Part shown: one piece after another, positions 25,177 to 38,864 of the stretch
How positions within the stretch are numbered: position 1 is the first letter of the stretch
Layout: every line of letters begins with the position of its first letter
Assembly: GCA_914767715.1 (NCBI GenBank)
Contig: OU612070.1
Span: forward strand, 6,899,501 to 6,963,500
DNA length: 64,000 nt
Direction of reading: 5' to 3'
Source: Membranipora membranacea
Lineage: Eukaryota > Bryozoa > Gymnolaemata > Cheilostomatida > Membraniporidae
Translations under genes and position numbers: made by a program
Notes under the pieces: generated by a model
The model's input: only the letters and a program-made list of their open reading frames with translations
Told to the model about the DNA's origin: nothing
Databases searched by the model: none

Positions 25177-26397
25177 ATAAAGGAGTTGGATTGACCTACT
25201 TGCCTACAGGAAAGTTTTACTCTGTTTTCCTTGTTTTCTGTTTATTATCTTCATGATTTTGAATGTGATTGTCAGATTCATTCATTATTAAATTCTGTCA
25301 GATACAGTAGAGCTATTGTGTATCTTATCAGGTCTCAATAACATATCTCGTCTAAGCCCCCCCCCCCCCCGCAGACTCTTGCCTCCCACCAACACCTTTT
25401 GCTTGTCTTTACTGTTCTGAAAATTTTGATTTAATATTATAAAAAGAGCAAGATCTGCCTTATAGTAACTGCAGCTCTGCATATCTAAATAATTACAGTA
25501 TGTACCTATAATCACATTGGCTTGTTTTTATCTGATGTCATGAACACTGTCTCGGCTACTTGTCACTGTTTACCTCGTGTCACAGCACCATATCCGCCTC
25601 ACTAAACAGTTTACCTACTAGTACTCATTAAATCTTGAAAACAACAGCAACGTCTTGCGAAAAGTATATTGGGAACACCGTCACTTACATGCATACGCAA
25701 AACATGTTAACGGTTATTGCTTTTAGATAAATCAGTTCAAAGTTGAAAGTCAATAAAATCACCTCGTTGGTCCAGCAGAGGCAACATATTGGGTTGGGTA
25801 GGCTTGTATGGTCCTCCCCCATTCTAAATTTGATGCTGTAAATATAGATATGAGTCCCCTGTGGTTTGCTAGAGTGTGTATTACGCAGCCAATATTGGAC
25901 AAAACATCATAACTTGGTGCGTACAGGGCTAAACCTGTACCTGCCTCAACTATTAAAAACTGGATTTAATTTAATTTGATTACAGTACAAAATAAAAATT
26001 GATTAGACGATAAGTTGCCTATCTTGGATAGCTCAGGTGTCACTGACTTATATTTAAATTTGAATTAAAAATTCTAATCTCTCTAGATTGATTATATTGG
26101 TCCATACAGTGCGGGTAACTTTGTTTGTTTCATCTGTTCAGTCCTCGCGGTGCAGTCTGGAATTTTTTGCCTTGTTTGTCCGGTATTAAAATTAGTTATT
26201 CCATTACAAGATAAAAGACTTAGAATGGAAATCCATTTGCACTGAATTGATTTATTATAATATTACAAGTTGGTGCTGTTGACTGACTGAGCAGCATTTG
26301 CCCAGCAAACCGTTTCTATTGTGTTGAGCTGTAAAGTCTTGACTTGTGAAATTCAATTGTTGGCTGTCTTCGGAAGAAGCAAGAGCTGCTCTTTGGC

Positions 26398-29300
26398 ATG
26401 GATTCTCCGAGAAGATCGACGGATACCAATTCTACATCATCAAGATTTCAAATGGCGTCATCGAAAATGGACTTGTGGAAAAAGTAGGTGCAGTTAAGTG
26501 AAATGTTGCCTTCGGGCAAAACCAGGGCAATGACCGCCTACTGACGTGGCAAGTGCTCTTTCTCCTTTGCTAATGGAACTAAAGCCCTCAAGGATTGTTA
26601 CTTGTATACCTACAGGTCGACAGGAGCACAATTAGGAAATGGCTCAATGGTCGTACAGTTTATAGTGTTGTCCTGTTAAGTGTTTGTCCTGTGTTTGTCA
26701 TTGTTTGTAAGTATTTGAAGGTTCGAACCCTAGTTTATTCACCATAGATGATTTGTAGATTAACAAACAACCCAGTAAAATGAGTATTGATAAGGTTTAT
26801 CACTTCCAAGAAAGAGTTTCACACTATTGAGATATGGTTGAAACAAGGGCACCTTGTTTCAGTGTCATAGTTCATTTGAAGTTCACTTCACCATCGCACC
26901 CGCGTTAGTCGGGGGTTCTGTCGGAGTTCATACAACACATTCATTAGGTCGTAGCTACAAACTTTAATAATAATATTTAGGATAATATCTGTGGCTCCAT
27001 TACCAGTACATACCTGAAGTTGAAATTGAAGTTTGTTTATTGCCTATTTCTTATATCCATCCTGTAATAGTTTTGATAGCATCAAAGGTGCGACACATAG
27101 AAGAATAGTAGTAATAGCTGCATTAGTTGAAAAATTGCATGTAAAATTCAAAAACAGTGCTCTATCTTTTGGTGGTTTTACATTTAGAGTACCCGTGAGT
27201 AGTTTGTTATTAGTTCTATAGGCTCTTACATCATTAGCTAAATATCCGCATCACCCATCTACTGATTTGATGTCATAAGTTTGTTCAAGGGGAATTTAAT
27301 CTGGGATTTCAGGAAGATGAATTTGGAGACATTACAGATCTCCACTGTGATTAAAAAGTCACCGAATGAGAGAAGCCGGCAGGAACTGGAGGAAATATTA
27401 CCTTATCTTACTAAGAGAAGTGAACTGCTCAGCAATCTACAGAAAGGTAAGCACCGCAATGTTCTGTTCAGAAGATGGGCGAGCCAGCCTTAGCTTTTGT
27501 GTAGAATTAGGTAATACCGTTGACCTTCTCCAATTCGCCCACTTTAAATCATGATTTTGAAGTTTGACCACATTTCCTTGTCTAACAATAGGGTTAAGGA
27601 ACAGCAATCATATGCTAAAAGGAATGGGTTGAATTGAAAATTTTGCCAGTAGGGTAAAAGCTGTCATGATATTGTTACTTTACATCTTTCGTCTTGGTAG
27701 AATTTTTCCTCCTTTCCATTAGGACATTAATGTTATGAAAAACCTTAAATAAACTGGCATGGTGTTAGGTTAGACTTTCTGAGTTAACATTTGTGTGATT
27801 GTTTTCAATTTCAATTTATATGTTTTTCTACTGGTTTTTAGAAAGCCTTGGAGGTAAGATGGTTTAAGTAAATGCCTGCTAGCTATGCTTATTTAATGCT
27901 TGCCAAATATATGCCTTTGTGCCTCGATAAAGATTTAAAAACTTAGAAAGTTATTTAAGATTAACAAACACTGTTGTTTTACTTGTGATCATCTATTTGA
28001 AATCGAGAGTTGTCCTGTTATGCTACATGGAAAGAAAACTCTCCGCATAAACTGATCTATCGATGTTGTCTAGCTGTTGTGATCAAGCAACCGGTCATTG
28101 TACACAAAAAAGTGGTAGATATGCTAACAACCCACACACATTGTACTATATGTTATCAGAAATCTAAAAGGGAAGGGTTCTGGTACCCTTTTGATAATAT
28201 TGATAGTAATATAACAAAGCATTGCCTAAACTGTCCTTGTTCAACCATGTATAGACAGATACTCTGTGACAACCTTTTACTGGTGGTGGTGTATTATGCA
28301 ATAAACAATTTGATCTTCTCCATGCTCCATGCCTATAGTGAAGGAAATAGCTGTGCTGGAACTATCTGCTTGCTTAAACTACTAGCAAATAGACTGGGGC
28401 TTTCTATATATCACAGATTTTCTTGCACAGAGATGGTTTTACTTAAAGCTTGAACACCGTGCCATTGTCATGATGTGCTTAATGTGTAGGTAGTGATACG
28501 CAAGATTCGCGCTTTATGTTACCCCTGCAGCTTCATAGAAATTTGTCCCGTCACAGTGAGGATTCTGGAAACCATGATGATTAAATGTATAGCGTACTTG
28601 CCAAAAACTATTTTGTTCAGATCTATTAAATAGCACTTTCACAAACTACTCATCGTCCTTGCGGCTTAAAGTTTTAGATTGATGGCTTCGGCATCAACTC
28701 TACGCAACCAGTCATGAATCAGGCATACCAACTAGAACGGACATAGGATCATTTTTTTCAATATTTATCTTTAATTTTCCTTCACAGATGTTCTGTTTGA
28801 GCTGATTAAACACTGTAAACACAAAAGCTGTATGAAGGATGATGTGATTATCAAACAAGGATCTATAGGCGACTGGTGAGTGAATCTCTCATACTGATAG
28901 AGCAACAATTAGCGCCTGTGTCTCGTAGCAAGAACAGGGAGGGTGGGGTGGTACATCCCACGCGCCCTGGTGAGAAGTAATGTAACATGTTGTTAGTAAC
29001 GAAGTTGTCGCCTGTGATGGTACGAGATAGGAACTCCTTGATGGTGACTAAGGGTATGTGATAGATAATCAAGATGCCATATGCTAGTAGTTGATACCAT
29101 GGTCCGGGTAAGGCATAGCCTTGTCACGCGGCTACTTGTTTTATTTTGGGGGTAACATAAAAATGAAAGTAAAAGGTAGCCACGTGACACATGGGTAAAA
29201 CACCACAAAGACCATCGGTGCGAATGTGAAATAAGAAATCAATAATGTCCTCTCCCTATACAGCCTATTGCTGCTTATTTATTGCAGTTTCTACATAATA

Positions 29301-32300
29301 CTGACTGGACACACTTCCGTGTACATAGACACAGTGAAGTCTGATGAAGACCCCGGACCTACAGAGAAGAAATCAGACAGAGAGTCATTCTTCGATGATC
29401 TGGATGCCCTTCTCGGAGTCAAACCTAAAACACAGGTCAAAGAGGAGGTGAAAAAAGTCAACAGAGCTGATCTGGGCAAATTCATCATGTTCGTTGGTGA
29501 GTAGACTGGGTGCATGGACTTTTTGTGTGGAGGAAGGTCATAGTTCATTCTACATTATATACAGATATAACTGGCAATGGTGGAATTCTACTACTGTACA
29601 AATTATAGCCTTGTAGCATTGGCAGTAGCATCGGGTGAATAAGCGGTCTTTTGGTATTAGGGCAACACCTGTACAGCTTTCAGCCTCAGCCTCGTCTATT
29701 TATTGCGATGGATTGCACAAAACGATATGGAAAAACCTGCTGTAGATTTCATGGCACCAAAATTACACATTGACCATGCAAGGTTACATTGAGGAAATTG
29801 GTCAGATTTTTATTGATCCCCAATGTGTCATCACGGACTCTGTCTGCGTCAGCCATATTTTTTAAATCTCAAATCTTGTATGATCAGCGTTATTGACATG
29901 AAAATATTTGATCATATTTGACATTACTAAGCATTCAAGTGGAATCAATACAAGATTAACTTGTTTATTTTCACACCAAGCCTTAGTAACATTGTTTGCT
30001 TTCACTCTCAAAAAACAAACAAACGAGATCAACTTGACATCAATGGGTCGTTTTTGCCGATAATTTGCTGCTGCGCTCATAATTATACTTTACTAGGCTA
30101 GAAGGGCTTTAATTGGCATTGAAGGAATTCGCAATCAAAGTGTAATTGCATTACACTGACGCTTGGGTGTTTTAGTATGATCTATTGATACTGTATCAAT
30201 GTTTGCAAGGATATAGGATGCCACTATTGATATTTTTAGTAAAGTTCACTCTATATAAACTTAATTGGATGTAAAGCTGCTAAGTTGCTACTGTTGAGAC
30301 TTAATACAAACAGTGGGACAGGATGTGACTGGGAAGTGCTCTAGCTTGTCTGTCTGAAAAAGAACAAGCAGATTATTGAATACTGTAAATAATCGAGTGC
30401 TTTAGACTTTGCTGAGCTTTTATCAATACATTGTCGTCATCACTTACAACATACGGAATATTGAATCACGATCAACTCATTATAATGGAGGTAAAAAGGT
30501 GTCAGACTGTTGTCAGTTTTGCGACAGCAGCCAGTTAATAGACATGGGAGCGCCTGATGAGGGTAGGTAATAATGGTTCTACAAAATTTGGCACTGAACT
30601 AGTTGTTATGTTGGTATTGGATTTTGTCCAGCATTCACGTTGTAAACACAGGTTGAAAATGTCAGTCCTGAGTCCTGACATGCAATTTGCCGAGAACACT
30701 CACACTTTTTCAAGACGAGTATTATGGGATACTTATCATATAAACCGGTGATATTGTTTTTCAAATTATTATATGAGGAGGGGCATTTTATTAAAGTAGC
30801 ATCTGAGATAGATCTGATGTTTGAGCGTTGCTCATCCTGTTTCTACAACAAGAAATCTCAAGGGGCCAAATATTTAGGAACTGCACTCATGCGCAAGGGT
30901 TTTGTATTTGAGTTTTGTTGAAAAAAGAAAGTTGTATCTCAAATAGCAAAACGAAGATCTGTTTTCAAAGGTTCCCTTGGGAATGTCCCATTCACGGTGC
31001 TGCACAGGTCAGAAAAGCTTGACAATTTGCCACCCTAGAAATGTTTGCACAAACTGAAAGATAATCAACTATTTTTAAATGACCCGCAGTCGGCAGCAAT
31101 CCATCACATTTGAAACTTACCCAAGAAAGGTTTGCCATGAAAAAACTCAGTTATGGGTTGTGATCAGCTGAACACAGAGGAATTATTCTGAAGTTAATCG
31201 GAGGGGCTGGGTAAAATTTCCTTCTAAACACTACATGTTCCTCGGTGTGTTATATGTAAATAACCTAGCTTCGAAATTAATTAATTAATTATTTCATTCG
31301 TTTTATCATGCTTCTAAAACTATTCAACTCTTTCATGGTGGGTTGGTCAAAGAAATCAAGCTGATTCGATTGTGTTGCCTTATTCACAATATAATATGGT
31401 TGTATATTTATCAAAATCACTTTTCAGAATCCGGTAAAAGTTTTGGAGAGGTGGCCTTACTCTCAGATAACGCAGAGAGAAATGCCTCAATAGTTGCTGA
31501 TATGGATAATATGGACCTTCTGGTTGTCGACAAAGATCTCTATAACAGAACTGTCAAGGTTTGTATTGCACACAGAGAAAAATTAGAGAGATGATTGTGA
31601 GATAGTTCCCATACTTATCCCTTACAATTGATTCTGACGCTAAAATGACCTGCTAATTGAAGAATAATCAGCTGCGATTTGATACTTTGAAATAATCGAC
31701 TTACCTTTGATATCGCCGAAGGTGATTAAAGAGTAAAATTAACTGTAAAATTTGATTCCATGTTCGTTATTTTTTGTGGAGAACTATCTTGGAATAAATA
31801 ACACCTTTATTTGACTCTAATATGCATGTTGAAACTAAACTAAAGTCACTTTAATTCCAATTTTTTTCCGTGTGCAGTTACCAATAGACTCCATATAGTA
31901 CACTAAGGCATTGAAGTAACCTCAGATTTATGTTGTTCAGACTATATTTTTAAGCCCACAGAATGGCTCTATGTGTATCTTCAAAATCTTTTATCGGGTG
32001 TGCTTTGCATTGTGGGATACAGTATGTAGTTTGGTCAATTTAAGCCATCGGATTAGGATGATTTGTGCGTACAATGATCAAATCTGTGAACCTCTAAGAG
32101 AGAATTCTGTGCGATGGTCTTTCAGGTCCATGGTATATAAAGAAATAAAATATTAACAAAAAAAGATCATAATTATTGGTAAGCTTGTTCAATGGCATAC
32201 TAAATTTAAACGTGCTAATTTTTCACTTAAAACTGCTTGCATACCTTCAGCCTCATGTTATTTTAAATTGAATAATTGTTGACATCAGTATCAATTATCA

Positions 32301-35300
32301 TATCTGGTGATCCATTATAGAATCGGACATCGCAGTCTAAAATCATCCCTCGATAAAAATCATCCTAAAAAGGAAGCAGAATACAGAGTGATTAAATCTG
32401 TGTTGACACAGTAAACGCTGATATCAATAGTTTGTAGAATGAGGGAAAAGATCAAATTGATTCCAAATGTGTTTGGTCATGCAAGGTTAGCAACAGGCAA
32501 GAAATCCTGTCTGCACCATTCCACCTCACAGTGATACATTATGATCCGCAAATTAAGGTTGATAATTTGACATCTTGATTTCTGACTCTTGAAACTTCAC
32601 ACTTTACGTAAAATGAAACTTTCGTTGGACAACCGCACACATATATACTACGACTCATTGTGCTCATAGATATTCAATCCATGTATATGTAATTCACAGA
32701 TATAGACGATTTGATTGAGCAATACTGTGGATTTCTATCCATCTATCTGTGAGGTATAAACTTATATATTCTTATCACTTTATAGGAACGGCAGATGGCG
32801 GAATACAAGGACAAGAGAGATTTTATCAACAGCCATCCACTGTTCAAGAACTGGGCTGTAAAATTTAAACGATTACTGGAAATGAGCTTGATGAAAGAGA
32901 CTTACTCGTTTGATAATGTTATAGCTAAGCAGGGTCAAAGCTTCGACGGGCTGTTCTTCATTATATCGTAAGTTAAATACAAAACTGAAAATCAGAGGCA
33001 CTTGCTACACCCTCATATGGGTAACCATTGCATTGTAACACCGTGTAGACTTCGCCAAACTGACAAAAATTTTTGTTTGAGTTGCTATTGAAAAAATTGG
33101 TAAGTCATTACAGCGTTCGCAAATAGTTTTGGTTAAAACTAATACTTTCATTCTCCGATTATTAACCTTTAAATCAGAGACATTTGCTGCACCCCCATAT
33201 GGGTCTCGGTTGCATTGTAACCCCACGTAGACTTCACAAAACCGTCCCGAATATTAATTTGAGTCGCTATTGAAAAAAGTGGTATAATCATTAGCAACAC
33301 CTTCGCAAATAGTTTTGGTTAAAGCTAATTATGCCCATTTTCCGGTAGTTCGCTCATAGGTTAAAGTGTGCCTTCTATTTGGTTGATCCCTTTAGTGGAC
33401 AGGCAAAGTTAGTGGTAGACCCAGCACAGCACAGGACACAATACTCACGACTCCTCCAGTCCGCTAACACCGCACCAAAATCTAAACAGCTAGCACAGAA
33501 CATTATACATATCAAGAGAAAATTTGGATACGCTGAGGCTGAGAAACGTCTCGCACACAAACTCATCGAACTAACCTATCTCAAGGAAGGAGATGTCTAT
33601 GGTAGGGATTTTATAAGGAGGTAGACATAATTACAAAAATGTAGCGGATATTAATTTTGAGTTGCAGCTACCAAATCACTTTGGATGCTTCAGCCACCAC
33701 TGCCATTGTTACAATTTAATGGGTGCTGAATTAATGAGCAGCTGGATAATCATAGTGATTAGAGAATTTCTCAGCTCAAATGTTGGTGGAGTCAACATTA
33801 CCCAATGAGTAAACTTTACACTTCCCACACATTACACTACAAGAGCCTTCAAATCTCTAAACATAACTGATAAAACTTTTCGTTTTGATTTCTCCTACTC
33901 ATTTCACTCTACAGTAAGTAAGTCTAAGATCAATCATCCAAAACTGAAGACTTTGATATGGGCTCAAATGTAGGTGGAATCAGCAAAGCCTTATCAGTAT
34001 AGATTATACTTCTTACACATTCTTTTCATTACCTTATAGGAGACCTTGAATCTATAACTCAGATGAACACATACATGGGCACCCTGCAGTGCTCTAGTCA
34101 AGTCGTCGTTCTGCATATAAACACTAAAAACTTTGACAGGCTTGTCGTCAAGAAGAACCCGAGAACTCAAGAGTTGTTTAAAGACATGACCTATACAAGA
34201 GTCACTGATATGGTAATGCACGCTCTTAGGATACACTGCGAAAGAGCGTAAACACCTGTTTATTTTAGGACTGCTGAATATCAGTTGCAAAAGCATTAAA
34301 CCAACTTTGTCAATAATTGATGATGGTTGTGTTCTTTCTTCCCGTTAGGAGATAAATCTTCTTTTTATCGGAATAATAACCATTATTGTCAAATCAGAGA
34401 GTTTTGTGCAACTCCCAAGTCGAGTAACACTGATATGACTCTGGGGCATTATATAATGCAATTAATTTCACTCACCGATAAAGATTGCCCTCCGAAAATC
34501 AGAAACTATTCCATCTGACACTTATGACCTTGCAAAGGATTACCGTGTACAATTTTGATATTTTCAATATCTACAATTACAATGCTTTTGACTCTATCCT
34601 GATGTTATGTTCTTGATATTGTACAGCTAAAGACAAAGTTAGGAGAATCTGTACCCTTACTGAAGAGTATATATGACAAGTTTATATATGAGGAAGATCC
34701 ACCAGAACCTCCCCCCAGATCTAAACCCAGAGACAAAGATGACAAAGAGTTTCTATCTGGTCAACTTCTTCAGGTACGCTAAACATTGTGATAGTGTTTT
34801 TGTGGTTTTGGTGTTCTGTATGAATAAAGAAAGCTATGAGTGAGCTGGTGAATTCACTCACTGGTTTAGTTTTTGAGTTCCTGACTGCTTAAAAATACAA
34901 TAATTGCCCATATGTCTAGGCATAAGGTAGCGTAATATCTGATATGATCAGAAAAGCCCTGAAGAAACAGAAATATCGCTGTCCACAAAGCAATACAATG
35001 GATAACTAATGCCAAACCTCAAGAAAGTATATCCTAAATACTGTGTCTTAGGCACATTATTCACGAGATAACGAAAAGCCTCTTGAGCATCATCCCTCGC
35101 TTTTGCGAGACTGATTGAACTCAGTACTGAACAAAACATAAGAAGTATTACAGAATTACATGCACCTGCTGTGTCACACTTGTGTATTGTTTTGCACTGC
35201 ACATAATGCTCTATTGTAGCTAACTCTAACCACTGTTTTCTTTTCTGTGTCTTCGTTGTGAGCAGCTTTTCAAAGAAGGTAAAATGCAGCTATTTGAGCC

Positions 35301-38251
35301 TCTGATGCCAGACTCTGTGTATTTTCGATATAAGAGTGTTGAGAGGAGAAAGAGAGACGTGTCAGCTCGAGAGAGGATCCTCAGAGAGCAGAGGGATAAC
35401 TCCGTCAGTGGAAAACTCAGAACTCTCAACGAAACCAGGAAAAGTGAGTGGGCAGGGCATCTCTCTGAGTTTTTATGGCAATCAGATACATACTTACTGT
35501 TAAACTTGGGCCCTCTTCTTTGGCGAGCTTATTAACTTGTTCATTGCCACTGCTAAAGATGTGCCCTCTTCATTGTTGAGCTTATTGACTTTTGAATGTC
35601 AATTGATGGGTTTCTGGTGGGAGCGTAGAGATCAGATCGACCCTGTTAAAGATCTGATTGATGGATGCTCCAAGCTATGGTTGCCTTTATTGATCATTTG
35701 AAATTTGCGCTGCTAACATTGTCACCTAACTTACATTTTTTTATAGGAGCTTTGTCTGGGAACGGTAGAAGACCAAGAAGTCGTAGAGAGCTAAATAACC
35801 TGACTCTTGATGACTTCACAGTCTCCATGGACACCAGACCTAAATATAATGTATATACTGACAATACTCAATCCAAACCCCCATCACCGCCAGATACCCC
35901 ATCGCCAACAACTACAAGCAGACGACCACCAAGTATACGACCCGCAACGAGTACAGCTAGACTAGGTGGTGGGGACAACCCTGACTTACAAACAATATCT
36001 GAAGTATCAGAAAATACTGATCAGAAGACAGCTAGTGACGGAAGAGGGTCTCCTCCACAGAAGCAGAGTAAAGGGACAGTGCAAACACCTCACTCCGGTG
36101 ACCAGCTTATAGTGACACCAGCTGACGGCACGACAGGCTCACAGGAAAAACAACATAGGATTCTCGCTAACACTGTACAAGCCTGGATGGACCAACAGAA
36201 CGGTGCTCTTCATTCTCAGGTAAAAATCAACAATTAGATAGATCCGAGTATTGGTGAAAGGTTTCTACCTTGTAGAAAGTTAGCAGTAACCAATCAGTGA
36301 ATGAGTGAGACTGTTGGCCCAGATCCTCTTCATCCTTCCCTCTTCCATTGAGGCCAATTCTTTTCTAATTCATTTGCTTGAAAAAAATGCAGTGAACAGT
36401 TCGGGAACAATACAGGACAGGGATCCTTCCCTCAGCAGGGAATTATCAGACAACGCCCATGACATATTTTGATTGAAGTGATGTGATCTACCTTGTGGAT
36501 GAAGCTAAGTCTCTCGGTTAGTTCTTTTGAATTCTTATATCACAACATCAGATAAATGGTTAGAAATGGCCTGGATGTGATGAAGCTACCTTTATGTTGT
36601 GTTTTAATATTAGCTACTACCACTAAAGTGCTAACATTCCTTCTGTTGAGTAATATTAGTTCATTGTTGGTTCATTTTTGGTCTATTGTTTCTTTAGATG
36701 AGCATGAGTGAAGCTCATAAAGAACTGAATATAAAAGAACAGGTGGATAATGAGGCAATATTACGAGAGGAGATGGGAGACAACCCTCTTATAACTCTAT
36801 TCAGTGGTAGGTTCTCAGTCAATAGCATTCTAGTGACAGTTGGAAGGATCTCTCCTCACAGCACAGTGACTATGTGATCATTAACTGAATCGAGATAATT
36901 CAACCGAAATAGATGTTTCCCTACTTGATGAAACTTATACATGGAATTCAGGTTATTCCACTCAGCACCTTAAATAACAAAGAAATCTAAATTTATATTC
37001 TATCATCAAAAAATGTTATGGAGAATTATGTGGCATGCAATGATCAGCAGAATGATTAAATTAAGTTAACTATATCTATCCTTTTTGAAATAGTCTAGAT
37101 ATCAACGTTTATCTTACCAATCTAAAATTATTAAGCTATCAGTTATATGGATATTTGACATTGTAGTGATGGAAGCTATAGAGGAAAGAAGAGAAACAAA
37201 CAAAGCATTATCTCGTCCAAAGTCAGCACCCATTAATTCACTGCATAAATCTCCTGGTAGTATTGATAGTGACTTTGGGGTGTCGGAATACTTCGATTCA
37301 GATACCAGCAATCCAGTGAGTAGATAACCAATACATATATCTTTCACTTTCTTGCCAAGTCAATTTAAACTCAATCCTGCCCAGGTGGTCTCAGTAAGTG
37401 TCGTGAGCATTATCATGTGCATGTGTCAGCCCAAATAACTGAAATGTTAGTTTTATTGAACTTTGTTCTTAAGAACCTCCTCCCCACCCCCTGTGGTGGT
37501 TGGAATTAATCCCAATGAACATCATCATGCCAACTATGCCCATAAACACAAATATGTGAATATGTCAAGCTCCATCTAAGTTTATGTATATCTGGTTGAA
37601 GGCTCTATCTGCATTGGAGGAGAAATTGCGGAATTTTCACTTGAAAATTATAAATGATGACGATTCTCTAGATAAACCAAAGATAACACATCTTAGACGA
37701 TTCAATATTCAGGTCAGTCACATTACTCATTCTTGCCAATTATCCCACTACCAAAAGTTTTTTAAATTATAAAGACTCATTTTAACTTTACGCAAACACG
37801 AATCACTCTTTTCAATATTTTGAGCCACTTATAAGTCACTTGATCAGAGACAAAGCACTGAAAAGTAAAGGTTCTGACCTTTGCACATCACAATGGATGC
37901 TGCTGCTTTGCAAATCAGGTTCAAAACGAGGCCGAAGAAATAATTCCAATAGATTTGATGTAGATTAATTGTCTGTCTTAGCCTCTGTTCTAAAATAGCT
38001 TTGCGGATCTGGAGAGGCTCATTTCTGGATATACACCAACTTCAATCTCAAACTCTGTATGTTGTACATATTAATTATCTCTGTTACAGCATGTTGAGCC
38101 CCCAGTTGCAGGAGGCACAGTCTATGTAAAACTAAAGCCATGTAAATATTCTATTAGACCTGAGAGTGCTGATCACACACATACTAGAAGATATATATTA
38201 CCTCGACTCAAGTCCTACTACAACAGCCTACAGATCTCCAAACATTACTGA
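26398..38251 (+). CDS. Two-domain cyclic-nucleotide-binding protein, CNBD2-like (15 exons)
   Basis: Exons: 26398-26483, 27313-27446, 28788-28875, 29288-29496, 31428-31558, 32786-32967, 33396-33601, 34040-34212, 34627-34773, 35266-35443, 35747-36219, 36698-36806, 37167-37315, 37602-37712, 38090-38251. All phases close, giving 845 residues. The first CNB domain (about 74-216) has IIKQGSIGDCFYII and a near-canonical phosphate-binding cassette, FGEVALL (178-184), with Arg190 and Ala192. Between its strands sits an insert of about 55 acidic and basic residues. The second CNB domain (about 220-400) has IAKQGQSFDGLFFIISG, but its cassette position reads GDLESIT and lacks the binding Arg, so it probably does not bind nucleotide. 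Residues about 510-670 are Pro/Ser/Thr-rich and likely disordered. There is no kinase or channel domain. The spacing and wording of the core resemble the CNBD2 group, though this needs a phylogeny. A cytosolic cAMP/cGMP-responsive role is inferred. Confidence 0.88.
28010..28453 (+). other. 147-codon open frame inside an intron, probably not a gene
   Basis: It lies in the intron between exons 2 and 3 of the CNB gene, on the same strand. Cys and hydrophobic residues are common, but no domain, signal peptide or splice partner was seen. It is recorded because it is one of the longer unexplained frames. Confidence 0.15.
32990..33345 (+). repeat. Two diverged ~170-bp tandem copies in an intron
   Basis: Copies at about 32990-33160 and 33174-33345 share CATATGGGT, GCATTGTAAC, TTGAGT(C/T)GCTATTGAAAAA and CGCAAATAGTTTTGGTTAAA blocks. 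They fill most of the intron between CNB-gene exons 6 and 7. Confidence 0.7.
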
Positions 38252-38400
38252 TAAATTTTTCTATACCTAGGTCTTTTGATTTCTCCTATTTATATTCAAT
38301 CTCCATTGACCACATCAGAGAACAAGAAACAAGCAATTTTTTTCTGATTGCTGAAAAAATGTTAATGGAGACATTTCATGTTAATAGACTTTTATTGAAC

Positions 38401-38406
38401 AATAAA
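38401..38406 (+). promoter_or_regulatory. Candidate poly(A) signal AATAAA, CNB gene
   Basis: AATAAA lies about 150 bases after the stop codon of the CNB-domain gene, a reasonable 3'-UTR distance. Confidence 0.5.
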
Positions 38407-38828
38407 TACTAAATCAATTTGGAATTACTGGTGAATCAGTTTCACTGACATTTCACAGATAAAAAAAACAGAAATCTTCAATTTTGCAACAAGGTATTTC
38501 ACAGCAAACAAAACACGAACCATCAGCCAAATTGTGCCCCTCTCCGTGGGCTAACATCATGATAAGGGTAGAATAGAACAGACCGATATCACAGAAAAAT
38601 TGAACATTGCGGCTTTAGCAATTTTGTCTTTACCATGTGCAACCTAGTATGCTCCCTGTATTGTCTCATCTTATTTAGGCATACTGTTGTCTTAATATGA
38701 GTGTTCACCTTTCAAAAGTTATGGGTATCTCAATAACTCAAAGCCTTCAACTGTGGGCACAACGCTGAATCATGACAGCTGGCAAGCAGATCTTTATTGA
38801 ATAAGCTGTAGGTGGAACGGCAGAAATT

Positions 38829-38864
38829 TATTATATATATATTATATATATATATATATATATA
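38829..38864. repeat. TA dinucleotide microsatellite
   Basis: A nearly pure run of TA with one interruption, in the 3' flank of the CNB gene. Confidence 0.85.

Larger units (their letters stand above)
20064..26397. other. Repeat-rich intergenic stretch
   Basis: This lies between the Cys-rich protein gene and the CNB-domain gene. It holds the second copy of the 594-bp repeat, a 106-bp tandem duplication, a C homopolymer near 25360 and a low-confidence small spliced gene at 23330-24350. A 125-codon minus-strand frame (24799-25176) has ordinary amino-acid composition but no recognised family or splice partners. Confidence 0.55.

Noticed and set aside
26640-26735. Box A-like TGGCTCAATGG and box B-like GGTTCGAACCC in the first intron of the CNB gene
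   Set aside because: The spacing of about 80 bases and lack of any stem pairing make it too weak to list as a tRNA-derived element.
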